A stretch of 13,900 bases of DNA from an uncultured Collinsella sp. (GCA_902494605.1 CABUUG010000038.1:1-13900); one strand, 5' to 3'. Positions 1-8,085 are shown, counted from the first letter of the stretch. Numbers and translations are program-made. Notes: generated from the sequence alone by a model not told the origin.

Positions 1-709
1 AGCCCTTAGTGGCCTTAGCGGCTCTCGACAGGAGATTGTCCTCTATGGTCAAGCCAGTCGCGACAAAGCTATCGCCCATAGAGAGCGCTACCTCCACCTG
101 GTTGATAGGCGCCAGATCTTCGGGGAGGGCACGACGCAAGAACGTAAGCGCCTTGCCGTTAATAAGATCCATAACACCGGCGGGTAACCCGGCAAAGGCA
201 AGTGCGATATCTACTTTTTCCCCTATCAAAAGCTGAACCGTAGACGCAATGGCACGCATATCGTCAATCGGAGCGTCCTGAACTTCATCGATGGCAATAA
301 AAAGACCCTTGGATGACTTCGCTGCCGAACTCAGTAACTTTCTAAGGCTCGGCTCTTTGGGCGCAACGTCAACTTTCGCGGAAACAAAGCCGGCGTTTAC
401 GCCGACCGAAGCATTGGCCGCAAGGGAAGAATCAGCAACCTGATCCCACAAGTCCAGCAATAAGTTAGGGCCAGCAGAGACAATAGCGGTCTTCCATCCA
501 AGCTCTCGAGCACGATCCCTAAGATCGCAGAGCAAAACAGTTTTTCCGGAGCCCCTCGGTCCAGCAATGCGCATGAGCCTCGCAGGTGCACCAATTCCCG
601 CATTCAAGCTCTCGGTAAACTCAAGGGCAATATCATCACGACCAATTATGCGCGGAGGCTCAGCGCCGGCAGTGGGACGAAACGGATTATGGAATGCTGT
701 GGCGCTCAC
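1..709 (-). CDS. AAA/P-loop ATPase (ATP-binding protein), 3' part outside the window
   Basis: The reading frame is open from a GTG at 709 to the window edge, giving the first 236 residues. The start is supported by AAAGG seven bases upstream and by an in-frame TAG five codons upstream. Residues 50-57 are GPRGSGKT (Walker A) and residues 136-145 are LFIAIDEVQD (Walker B with catalytic Glu). The N-terminus NPFRP...PPRIIGRDD resembles the AAA_16/Orc1-like ATP-binding proteins that are common in actinobacteria, where a short Gly-Arg motif precedes the P-loop. It probably hydrolyses ATP in the cytoplasm; substrate and partner are unknown. The C-terminal half, often a helical or winged-helix region in this group, is not visible. 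Codon use is AT-richer (many ATT, GCT, CTT, TTA) than in the glycosyltransferase genes to the right, which suggests a different origin. It lies downstream of the glycosyltransferase operon on the same strand, but 209 bp of AT-rich DNA suggest its own promoter. Confidence 0.85.
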   Translation of the reverse strand, partial: MSATAFHNPFRPTAGAEPPRIIGRDDIALEFTESLNAGIGAPARLMRIAGPRGSGKTVLLCDLRDRARELGWKTAIVSAGPNLLLDLWDQVADSSLAANASVGVNAGFVSAKVDVAPKEPSLRKLLSSAAKSSKGLFIAIDEVQDAPIDDMRAIASTVQLLIGEKVDIALAFAGLPAGVMDLINGKALTFLRRALPEDLAPINQVEVALSMGDSFVATGLTIEDNLLSRAAKATKG

Positions 710-918
710 TTGTTTGCCTTTCTAGGGAATCGATTAACAGCCAATCATCGGTTAAATAATTATCGCAGACTATATCGAATAATATCGAGTTATATAAGGC
801 TGTATAAACTTATCGCGGAAGTATCGAGCTTTCGTAATATGACTTAGTTAATAGTCCACCATTGCTTTCTTCCAAGCTCATAGCGAAAGAAAGTTCAGGA
901 CTTCCTAAACCCATTGCC
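710..918. promoter_or_regulatory. AT-rich intergenic region with phased TATCG boxes; probable promoter region of the ATPase gene
   Basis: This gap between the end of the glycosyltransferase operon and the GTG start at 709 is clearly AT-richer than its surroundings. TATCG occurs at 761, 773, 783, 811 and 822, with TATAA at 793 and 803 filling the interval, so the boxes recur roughly every helical turn. On the minus strand, GATAAT (764-759) could serve as a -10 element, but no convincing -35 was found. Near 865-893, CTTTCTT and AAGAAAG could pair as a weak 7-bp hairpin at the end of the operon, but no T-run follows, so no terminator is called. Confidence 0.4.
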
Positions 919-3405
919 TTAATACGAGAAATACTCGCTCTCGGCAGATAGGTTTGGCCCCAACCACGGATCGCCGCTGAGGAAGAACTCCGGCCAGCGC
1001 TGCATGAACAGTGCTTGCTCACGCTTCCAGCGGCGCAGCTTTTCCTCGTTGGCCTCTTCCCTGCCGCGCGAGGTGAACTCGTAGTGATACAGCTCGGCAT
1101 AGGGCGTAAAGATGGCGCGGTAGCCCGCCCCCCACACGCGTAGGCAAAAGTCCGCGTCGTTAAAGCCGACGGCGAACTCCTCGTTGTAGCCTCCGACCTG
1201 CTCAAACACGTCGCGACGAACCATCTGGCAGGCGCCCGTTACGGCGCTAAAGTTGCCGGAACGCACAGCGCGGGCAAGGTATCCCTCGCGCTTTGCCGAG
1301 AAGTCCTGGTTGGCATGGGCAAGCGCACCGCGCACGCCAACCAAAATGCCGGCATGCTGTACCAAATGATCGGCAAAATAGAGCTTGGCCCCCACCACGC
1401 CCGCATCGGGACGCTGCAGATAGCCCATCATCTCTTCAATAAAGCCGGGGCTTATGACCTCGGTATCGTTGTTCAACAGCAGCAGATAGTCGCCCTTGGA
1501 ATGCTCAACGCCAAAGTTGATGATCTGGGAGTAATTAAACTCGCCCGGCCACCACTCAACGCGCGCTGCACCCTTGCCATCAGACGCAGCGGCTACGCGC
1601 GCCGGCAGGGTTTCATAATACGCAAACGTCTCCGGGTCTTCGCTGTTGTTCTCCACCAAGACGATCTCGTAGTTGGCATACGTGGCCTTCCGTGCGATCG
1701 ACATCACGCAGGCGTCGAGCGTCTCGACGTGGTCCTTGGTGGGAATCACAATGCTCACCAACGGCGCAGGCTCTGGCAGCGAATAGCGCATGCGGTAGAC
1801 AAACGGTGTCTCGGACTCCTCGACCGTTCCATGAACACCCAGTGAGTCAAAGTGGCGCTGCAGAGCCAGACGTCCGGCCTCGATAGCATATGGCTTGCTA
1901 TCGGCAGAACCGTCGGCGGTAGAGCCAGGGTGCACGCGCCAGTGATACAGCACGTGCGCAACGTGCTCAAAACGCGCACCTGCCGCAAGGCAGCGGAGCG
2001 TCAGGTCGTAATCCTGGGCACCCGCAACATCTTCTGGCGACATGCCAATGCGATCGATGAGCGCCTTCTCCACCATTAGAAAATGCGTCACGCAGTTATG
2101 GCTATAGAGCAGGTCGACGTTGAGCCTGGTCTTAAAGACCGGCTGGCCCCACTCCCCCGTTTTCTGGAACATGTCCTCGTCGCAGAATAGGACCTGGGGG
2201 CGCTCGCCCTCGGCCGCCTTGTTCAGTGCGGAAACATACTGGAATAACGCGTCCGGTTCCAGAATGTCATCGTGGTCCAAGAAAGCGATGTAGTCGCCTG
2301 TCGCTTGCTCAATACCTGCGTTGGTGTTGACCACAATGCCGCCGTTGCCGGGCAGCCCAATGCGACGAACGCGCTCGTCGTTGGCACTTGCCGCAAGATT
2401 GGCCACCGCATCCCATTCGGGCGAGGCGTCCATGAACAGCAATTCCCAGTTGTCATAGCTCTGGGCTATCACCGAGTCCAGCAGCTCGCGCAGGTAAACC
2501 CGATCAGTCTTGTAACACGGCACCACAATGCTCACGAGCGGCCTATAGGCAAAGGCCGCCGAAGCGACACGCTGGCACGCCAAATCGCCCGGCTTTGCGC
2601 GATGTTGCTCAAACCAACGTCGATAAGCTGCGTCATCAGCGCGTGCATCCTTCATGCGGTTCCAGCTGTCGTCGACCATGCCGTTGTACAGGCGACCATC
2701 CATGGCGCAAAACCCGCTCTGGATCTGCTCTGTGGAATCGCTCACAATCGCGACAAAATCTCGTATATCTTGAGGCATCTCAACGCTCAGATACGTTTTA
2801 TTGACACGGCATCCATTCTGCTGCGGCACATCGACCTGCGATTCAAACACATGCACGGTAGCATCGATGGCATTCATATGCGTATCGAAGATCTGAAGCT
2901 CAGGCACGCACTGGGAGTCTCCCGCCCAGGTAACCTCATAGCGCCACACCGCGCCGGCGTCTGCCGGCAAATAGCGAATGGCATCGATCTCGTAGCGACC
3001 GCAGTGTTCACCACGCTGCGCATCGCGGATAAGTGCGCACAGCGCAGGCTTTGCTTTGTAGTTAATCTTGGATTCCAGCTTGGCCACGCGGCTATCGAGG
3101 CGAATGGAGCCCAACCTTTGGCCACCGGATGCAAAAACGACATTCATCGACGAGCCATCCAAAAACGGAAGCACCAAGACGGCGAGCTCGCGCTCGTAAT
3201 CGGAAACGGAAGGGCAAAGCGCCAGCACGCGGCCGTGATCGACCGGGAGCACCAGCGACGGCACACAAGAGCCGCTCGTCGTCGCATGGGCAAACGCTTG
3301 AGAACCCTCCCGCTCAATAAGCGCGGCGACATCCTGACCGGCAAAACGAAGCAGCACAAAAAGACGGCCCTGGCTGCGGCAAAGTGCCAAACGCTTGATA
3401 CTCAT
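919..3405 (-). CDS. two-domain GT2 glycosyltransferase (828 aa) with a long N-terminal extension
   Basis: This is the last gene of the five-gene operon; its ATG directly abuts the TAG stop of the preceding gene, so translational coupling is likely. Residues 1-285 match no domain I recognise. Domain 1 starts at PLVSIVVPCYKT (289-300) and has LDHDD (376-380) as the nucleotide-sugar/metal motif. Domain 2 starts at PLVSIVIPTKDH (548-559), has LNNDTE (644-649), GACQMVRRDVFEQVGGYNE (724-742) and ND followed by DFCLRVWGAGYR (749-763), and ends with HYE (774-776). Domain 2 resembles WbbL/rhamnosyltransferase-type GT2 enzymes (COG1216) and domain 1 resembles COG0463/COG1215. Such fusions usually add two sugars or alternate two linkages in surface polysaccharide assembly at the cytoplasmic membrane. 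Both DxD-type motifs look intact. No membrane segment is evident. Donor and acceptor sugars cannot be read from the sequence. Confidence 0.92.
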   Translation of the reverse strand: MSIKRLALCRSQGRLFVLLRFAGQDVAALIEREGSQAFAHATTSGSCVPSLVLPVDHGRVLALCPSVSDYERELAVLVLPFLDGSSMNVVFASGGQRLGSIRLDSRVAKLESKINYKAKPALCALIRDAQRGEHCGRYEIDAIRYLPADAGAVWRYEVTWAGDSQCVPELQIFDTHMNAIDATVHVFESQVDVPQQNGCRVNKTYLSVEMPQDIRDFVAIVSDSTEQIQSGFCAMDGRLYNGMVDDSWNRMKDARADDAAYRRWFEQHRAKPGDLACQRVASAAFAYRPLVSIVVPCYKTDRVYLRELLDSVIAQSYDNWELLFMDASPEWDAVANLAASANDERVRRIGLPGNGGIVVNTNAGIEQATGDYIAFLDHDDILEPDALFQYVSALNKAAEGERPQVLFCDEDMFQKTGEWGQPVFKTRLNVDLLYSHNCVTHFLMVEKALIDRIGMSPEDVAGAQDYDLTLRCLAAGARFEHVAHVLYHWRVHPGSTADGSADSKPYAIEAGRLALQRHFDSLGVHGTVEESETPFVYRMRYSLPEPAPLVSIVIPTKDHVETLDACVMSIARKATYANYEIVLVENNSEDPETFAYYETLPARVAAASDGKGAARVEWWPGEFNYSQIINFGVEHSKGDYLLLLNNDTEVISPGFIEEMMGYLQRPDAGVVGAKLYFADHLVQHAGILVGVRGALAHANQDFSAKREGYLARAVRSGNFSAVTGACQMVRRDVFEQVGGYNEEFAVGFNDADFCLRVWGAGYRAIFTPYAELYHYEFTSRGREEANEEKLRRWKREQALFMQRWPEFFLSGDPWLGPNLSAESEYFSY

Positions 3406-4473
3406 CTACACTTCTCGCTTTCCCAGGGCGTTCGCTGCCATGCGTTTGCAGGCGCCCAAGCGCCCAAACCTCAAGACGTCGTAATCGAACATGAGCTTTT
3501 TGCACTCACGGGCATTGGGGGTCTTGCTGGTAAGCGCTGCACGCACCATAGCAGCAACAGAAGGAGCGCATTGTGCGAGCGCAGCATCGCTGCCCACGGC
3601 AGAACCGGAAAGGGCCGCGGCGACGGCAGCAAACACCCTGCCACAGTCCGTCCCCAACAACCTGAGCGCATCGTACAGCACCAGATCGCATAGGAAGTAA
3701 TCCAGGTCATCGGCATGCTGGACATCGAGACCGTCGCGCTGCCAGTCAGCCAGCACCGCGGAGTAAATCTTCACGTGCTCCAGCAGACGTGTCTCGTCGT
3801 CGTAGCGCATGGTGTCCATGAGCGAACCCTTGCGCGCCACGCGGTAGTCATACAGCTTGTTTGAGATAAGCGCAGTCTTGCGCGAACGACCGTACACGGC
3901 AAAATCGAAGACCTGATCCTCGCCATACTTAACGGTTTCATCGAACACGATCCCGTTGCCCAGCAAAAAAGCGCGCTTGCAAGCGGTGCGCCATGCAAAG
4001 GGGCGAGACGCTTCCTTAAACAGCAGGTCGGAGCTATAGCCCACAAACGACACATCGCGCGGGCTCAGCACATAGTTAAGCCACGGATACCCCGCCTCCA
4101 ACGGATACGGGTTTGCGCCAAAGGTCAAAACGTCGCAATCCTCACGCTCAAAGGCATCAACGATTACGCGGCACGCATCAGACGTAAACCGGTCGTCGGA
4201 ATCCAAAAACGCAACGACAGGCGCCGTGGACGCAGCGATGCCCGCATTGCGCGCGCTCGACAGACCACCGTTGGGCTTATCGACCAGCGTAAAGCGCGCA
4301 TCCTTTTCGCAATAGGCAGCGGCGATGTCGCGCGAACCATCCGGCGAGCCATCGTTAACCAGCACACCTTCCCAATCGGACATATCCTGTGCAAGTAGGG
4401 AGTCCAGGCACCATGCCAGGCACTCCTCCACCTTGTAGATGGGAACGACGACGGAAATCTTAGGGGTAGCCAT
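3406..4473 (-). CDS. GT2 glycosyltransferase (355 aa)
   Basis: This is a single-domain GT-A enzyme of family 2. PKISVVVPIYKVEE (4-17) opens the nucleotide-binding fold, VNDGSPDGS follows at 39-47, and FLDSDD (89-94) is the DxD-type metal/nucleotide-sugar motif. KYGEDQVFDFAVYG (182-195) is the conserved acidic segment (GED) typical of WcaA/EpsH-like enzymes. The C-terminal 100 residues are alanine-rich and divergent. The frame is also open from a GTG two codons upstream (4479), but the AGGAG (4487-4483) leaves only three bases to that GTG and nine to the ATG at 4473, so the ATG is preferred. The SD overlaps the stop codon of the upstream gene, implying coupled translation. The enzyme probably transfers one sugar in the same polysaccharide pathway as its neighbours; donor and acceptor are unknown. 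Confidence 0.92.
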   Translation of the reverse strand: MATPKISVVVPIYKVEECLAWCLDSLLAQDMSDWEGVLVNDGSPDGSRDIAAAYCEKDARFTLVDKPNGGLSSARNAGIAASTAPVVAFLDSDDRFTSDACRVIVDAFEREDCDVLTFGANPYPLEAGYPWLNYVLSPRDVSFVGYSSDLLFKEASRPFAWRTACKRAFLLGNGIVFDETVKYGEDQVFDFAVYGRSRKTALISNKLYDYRVARKGSLMDTMRYDDETRLLEHVKIYSAVLADWQRDGLDVQHADDLDYFLCDLVLYDALRLLGTDCGRVFAAVAAALSGSAVGSDAALAQCAPSVAAMVRAALTSKTPNARECKKLMFDYDVLRFGRLGACKRMAANALGKREV

Positions 4474-4485
4474 GGTCACGCGCTC

Positions 4486-5604
4486 CTACTGTGCCGCCGG
4501 CACGTCGTCCGGATGCGGGTTATCGCCGTAGGCGCGCTGATACGTCAGCACGCGCCAAACCAGCGGCAGGCCGCCGATCTTAAAGTAGTGTTTAAACGTA
4601 TTGAGCTTGCCAGGCTTTTTAAAGCCAAAGCGCGAATCGATATAGGCACGGGGCGATTTGACCATCAAACGCAGGTCGGTCTCGCCGCGCGGGTCGAAGA
4701 GTGACAGGTCAAAGCGACCGGCATCCAAATCGGCCTTGAGCTCGGGCGATGCCTTCTCCCAAAACCGCTCACGCAACTCATCGACCAGGCGCTCGTCATT
4801 CCAGCGGTACGTATCGACCTTCATGCGCATTAAAATGCCCTGGAGCCGAGCCTTAAGCTCGGGACGCTCGTCCAAAAAACGTTGCATCTCGGCATATTCG
4901 TCGCACACGCAAAACACCTTGTTGGGCGAATTAACAGAGCTCTTCTCGTTATCCTGGCGATAGCACAAAATGGGATCCGCAATAAACGCGGCACGCTCGG
5001 CGCACGCCCAAACCTTAAAGTTAAAGCCTGCGTCCTGATACGAGGCGCCCGGCGTGGGGAGAAACCGGATCTGGTTGGCGTTGAGAAACTCGCGCCGATA
5101 GATAGCCGACCAAATGGAAGGTTTGCGGTAGAAGATGCCCGGGCGATCGACAGGGCGATACGCGGCGCCCGTCATATGCTCGTCGATGATCCCAAACAGC
5201 TCACGGCGCTCGCTGGGCGTGGACCAATACAGGTAAAAGTCGCCCTTCACCACATCGGCATGCTCAGCATCGGCCTTGGCGACCAGCTTTTGGAGCGAAT
5301 CCTCAAACATAAAGTCGTCGGACTCAAGGATGCCCACGTACTCACCGCGCGCCATCTCCAGGCCGCGGTTCATCGAGTCGCCGTAGCCGCTGTTGGCTTT
5401 GTCGATCATCTTGACACGGGAGTCGCGCTCCATGTACTCGCGGATAATCGCCGGCGAGCTGTCGGTCGACCCGTCGTTAATGCAGATGATCTCGATGTCC
5501 TTGAGCGTCTGAGTCACGGCAGAATCGAGGCACTCGCGCAGGTAGCGTTCGACATTGCAAATGGGAACAAGCAGCGAAACTTTAGGGGTATCAGAGTTCT
5601 GCAA
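4486..5604 (-). CDS. GT2 glycosyltransferase (372 aa), paralogue of the operon's first gene; TTG start
   Basis: PKVSLLVPICNVERYLREC (7-25), CINDGSTDSS (41-50) and GILESDD (91-97) define a GT2 GT-A domain. The C-terminal half carries KPSIWSAIYRREFL (161-174), FLPTPGASYQD (181-191) and YRQDNEKSSVNS (215-226), blocks shared almost exactly with the gene at 6726-7829. I know this arrangement from clostridial and coriobacterial surface-polysaccharide clusters, but no acceptor has been assigned to it. The start is TTG at 5604, placed five bases behind a perfect AGGAGG; no ATG or GTG is better placed. A 74-bp gap separates it from the upstream gene, the only sizeable gap in the operon. It holds a -10-like TAAAAT (5644-5639, minus strand) without a recognisable -35, so an internal promoter is possible but unproven. 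Confidence 0.92.
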   Translation of the reverse strand: MQNSDTPKVSLLVPICNVERYLRECLDSAVTQTLKDIEIICINDGSTDSSPAIIREYMERDSRVKMIDKANSGYGDSMNRGLEMARGEYVGILESDDFMFEDSLQKLVAKADAEHADVVKGDFYLYWSTPSERRELFGIIDEHMTGAAYRPVDRPGIFYRKPSIWSAIYRREFLNANQIRFLPTPGASYQDAGFNFKVWACAERAAFIADPILCYRQDNEKSSVNSPNKVFCVCDEYAEMQRFLDERPELKARLQGILMRMKVDTYRWNDERLVDELRERFWEKASPELKADLDAGRFDLSLFDPRGETDLRLMVKSPRAYIDSRFGFKKPGKLNTFKHYFKIGGLPLVWRVLTYQRAYGDNPHPDDVPAAQ

Positions 5605-5678
5605 GAGAACCTCCTGTTGAATAGCGTGTAACAGGGTTATTTTAGCAGCCGGGTTGCGGCGGGCGGCAGCGCTTGGAA

Positions 5679-6719
5679 TTATATAAAGCGCTCCAGGCAG
5701 GCTTTGAGACCGCGAGTCGAAAGATAGAACAGCGTGGCATCTGCCATCGAAACGCCCGGGGTCGCCGCAACGAGCTTGTGGGCAACACGGCGAACGGCGC
5801 CCTTAGCAGGAATATCCGCCCACTCCGTTCCCAAAAACGTCGTGAGGTCCATGTTGACGCGAGCCGCCACGCGATGGAAGTCATCGGAATCCAAGCGCGC
5901 CAAATCAAACACGATAAGGTCCAGGAACCAGGTGATCAGCTCGCCGGGACACAGGTCCATAAGACCGTAGCCCGCCCAGTCCTCCAAGACCTCCTCGAGC
6001 ATTCTCATATGGGCATCGAGCTTTTTGGCGCGAGCCTCGACACTGTTGAACTCGTGCGTCGCCGATTCGCTCTCCATCACGTAGTGGTAGAACTTGTCCG
6101 GCATGACGACGATCCTGTGGGCAAGCGCATAAGCCGCAAATTGGAAGACGACGTCCTCGCCCAAAGCCAAACCGGGGGCGAAGCGAATGCCTTCGCGATT
6201 GAGCAGCTCGCGCGAAAAAGCCGCACGGCAGGCATAGGGCTGCGTATTCGAATGGAACAGCAGTTGGGGATCACGGGCGCCGAAGGTACCAGCTTTGGGG
6301 CTCATGAGTTGCTGGACGCGTTTGGGGGCAGCATCGGCAGGTTCACAGGCGCCGCCAAAAACGGCGGCCTCGGCATCCGCAGACTCCATGGCATGCAGCA
6401 CGCGCTCGACCGTCTGGGCATCGATGTAATCGTCGGCGTCCACAAAAAAGACGGTCTCGCCCTCGGCGGCATCGATACCCGCATTTCGAGCACACGAGAC
6501 GCCCGCGTTTTCCTGGTCAATCACCAGTACGCGATCGTCGGCCTGCGCGATCTGACGCAACGCGTTCAACGAATCATCAGTCGAACCGTCGTTAACGCAG
6601 ACAACCTGAATCGAGCGCTCGGACTGAGCCAACAGCGAATCGACGCATCGCTGAATGGAGCGCGCAGAGTTGTAAACGGGGACGACAATCGTTGCTTTAG
6701 GACACGAGGCCTCTCCCAT
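5679..6719 (-). CDS. GT2 glycosyltransferase (346 aa)
   Basis: ATIVVPVYNSARSIQRCVDS (9-28), CVNDGSTDDS (41-50) and FFVDADD (91-97) give a complete GT2 nucleotide-sugar binding domain. NAGVSCARNAGID (71-83) and ALGEDVVFQFAAY (185-197) are the conserved acceptor-side and GED segments. It resembles the 355-aa enzyme at 3406-4473 more than the two ESDD-type paralogues. The ATG at 6719 lies six bases after the TAG of the upstream gene, behind a GGGGGTAGGT stretch that overlaps that stop, so coupled translation is likely. The C-terminus, a short helical tail ending CLERFI, shows no clear membrane segment. It presumably adds a single sugar to a lipid-linked or wall glycan intermediate; specificity is unknown. 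Confidence 0.92.
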   Translation of the reverse strand: MGEASCPKATIVVPVYNSARSIQRCVDSLLAQSERSIQVVCVNDGSTDDSLNALRQIAQADDRVLVIDQENAGVSCARNAGIDAAEGETVFFVDADDYIDAQTVERVLHAMESADAEAAVFGGACEPADAAPKRVQQLMSPKAGTFGARDPQLLFHSNTQPYACRAAFSRELLNREGIRFAPGLALGEDVVFQFAAYALAHRIVVMPDKFYHYVMESESATHEFNSVEARAKKLDAHMRMLEEVLEDWAGYGLMDLCPGELITWFLDLIVFDLARLDSDDFHRVAARVNMDLTTFLGTEWADIPAKGAVRRVAHKLVAATPGVSMADATLFYLSTRGLKACLERFI

Positions 6720-6725
6720 GCCGAC

Positions 6726-7829
6726 CTACCCCCTCAGCGATTCGATGAGGAAGGCGGCGACCACGCCCGGGCCTCCAACCGAGGCGTAATACTTAGCACG
6801 CCCCAATGCACCATCCGTCGCAAAACTCGGATGTTCGTCAACCCAGCCCTCAGGATCTTTGAGGATGGCAGCGAGGTTCGCGCGCTTCCACGGCTTGAGG
6901 TCGTCAAGCGAAAACTCCCCCGCGTCCAAGGCCGCCTGAAATTCCTTGGCCATCTGAACCAGGAACTCCTTATAGAACTTAGGCGCCAGGCGCACGTAGT
7001 TCCACATGTACGAATCGTACTTAATGAGCTGATTGAACTTGAGCATGCGCGCGGCGTCATCACTTGCGTGGTCGCGGGCATAATCCTCTCGAATCCAACG
7101 CTCAATCTCGGCATACTCGGTATTGACGCAAAAGACCTTAGCCGAAGAATTGACCGAGGAATTCTCGTTGTCTTGGCGATACGACAACACGGCATCATGC
7201 AGGTAAACAGCCTTATCGGCGCACGCGATCACCTTAAAGGCGAATGACGTGTCCTGAAAGGATGCCCCCGGAGTCGGCAGGAACTTAATGCCGTTGCGCT
7301 CAAGAAAATCGCGACGGTACACGGCCGACCAAATCGACGGCTTTTGCTTAAAGAACTGCGTCGTATCGCTCGGGTGCACCGGCTTGCAACAGTCCTTGGC
7401 TTTAAACATCTCGTGCAGCGAACGGCGCTCCTCGGGCTTAGACCAGTAGAAATCAAAGTTCGCCTTCGCAAAGTCGGCATTATTGCTATCGGCGGCCGAG
7501 ACAAGCTTTTCGAGTGCGTCGGGCGCCATAAAGTCATCGGACTCCAAGATGCCAACGTACTTGCCACGCGCCATCTCCAGACCGTGGTTCATCGAGTCGC
7601 CGTAGCCGCTGTTGGCCTTGTCGATCATCTTGACGCGCCCATCGCGCTCCATATACTCGTGAATAATCGCCGGCGAGTTGTCGGTCGACCCGTCGTTAAT
7701 GCAGATGATCTCAATATCCTTGAGCGTCTGCGCCAGGGCGGAATCGAGACACTCGCGCAGGTAGCGCTGAACATTGTAAATGGGAATAAGCAGCGACAGA
7801 ACAGGGCTGCCAGAGGCGTTAGTAGACAA
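6726..7829 (-). CDS. GT2 glycosyltransferase (367 aa), first gene of the operon; TTG start
   Basis: This is a GT2 enzyme with LSLLIPIYNVQRYLREC (11-27), CINDGSTDNS (43-52) and ILESDDF (94-100). Its second half repeats the blocks KPSIWSAVYRRDFLE, FLPTPGASFQD and YRQDNENSSVNS seen in the 372-aa paralogue at 4486-5604. The N-terminal 95 residues of the two proteins are nearly identical, and the nucleotide sequence there is also strongly conserved. The start is TTG at 7829, five bases after AAGGAG; no ATG in this frame is placed better. It is the promoter-proximal gene of the five-gene glycosyltransferase operon. Its C-terminal third differs from the paralogue, consistent with a changed acceptor. 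Product: probably a cytoplasmic or membrane-peripheral sugar transferase for a surface glycan. Confidence 0.92.
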   Translation of the reverse strand: MSTNASGSPVLSLLIPIYNVQRYLRECLDSALAQTLKDIEIICINDGSTDNSPAIIHEYMERDGRVKMIDKANSGYGDSMNHGLEMARGKYVGILESDDFMAPDALEKLVSAADSNNADFAKANFDFYWSKPEERRSLHEMFKAKDCCKPVHPSDTTQFFKQKPSIWSAVYRRDFLERNGIKFLPTPGASFQDTSFAFKVIACADKAVYLHDAVLSYRQDNENSSVNSSAKVFCVNTEYAEIERWIREDYARDHASDDAARMLKFNQLIKYDSYMWNYVRLAPKFYKEFLVQMAKEFQAALDAGEFSLDDLKPWKRANLAAILKDPEGWVDEHPSFATDGALGRAKYYASVGGPGVVAAFLIESLRG

Positions 7830-7893
7830 ATGTGCTCCTTAGGAAATACCTGTCGTTTCATGGTATCAAAGGGCCAGCGCGCCAGCGGGCGTT

Positions 7894-7923
7894 TATATAA
7901 TCTATGGAGCCTCTTGCGGGCAA
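7894..7923 (-). promoter_or_regulatory. candidate promoter of the glycosyltransferase operon
   Basis: On the minus strand TTGCCC (7923-7918) and TATATA (7899-7894) are separated by 18 bases, leaving a leader of about 55-60 bases before the TTG start at 7829. The TATATA/TATAAT cluster is the most AT-rich spot in the 256-bp divergent region 7830-8085. The same spot reads TATAAT (7896-7901) on the plus strand, so direction cannot be settled by eye. Confidence 0.4.
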
Positions 7924-7979
7924 AGCAGCCCCACGTCATGCGGCGGGCCCATGGCAGGTTCCTGCGTTTTATTCAAAGC

Positions 7980-8010
7980 TTGCCGCCAAGGTGCGCCGAG
8001 CCTTTACAAT
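7980..8010 (+). promoter_or_regulatory. weak candidate promoter of the GlfT2-like gene
   Basis: TTGCCG (7980-7985) and TACAAT (8005-8010) are 19 bases apart and would start transcription about 65-70 bases before the ATG at 8086. The spacer is long and the -35 imperfect. The alternative is the TATAAT at 7896-7901, which has no good -35 on this strand. Confidence 0.3.
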
Positions 8011-8085
8011 AGGACCGTCCCAAGGACGTATTCGATAGCTTCCGCGCAGCACTCGCCCGCCGCGCGTGAAAGGATATATTGCCCC

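Noticed and set aside
2272..3693. 473-codon plus-strand open frame opposite the double glycosyltransferase
   Set aside because: Antisense shadow crossing the boundary of two real genes; composition is His/Arg/Ala-rich and no motif or Shine-Dalgarno is convincing.
5605..5678. Internal promoter before the 372-aa glycosyltransferase
   Set aside because: Only a TAAAAT -10-like box is present; no -35 at proper spacing, so it is mentioned with the gene but not listed as a feature.
5673..7247. 524-codon open frame on the plus strand opposite two glycosyltransferase genes
   Set aside because: It lies antisense to well-supported GT2 genes, has no recognisable domain, and its protein looks like the arginine/leucine-rich shadow expected from GC-biased codons on the other strand.
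7951..8085. 45-residue N-terminal extension of the GlfT2-like protein
   Set aside because: The GT2 fold begins just after the ATG at 8086, the extension has no Shine-Dalgarno at 7951, and it would cover the likely promoter region.
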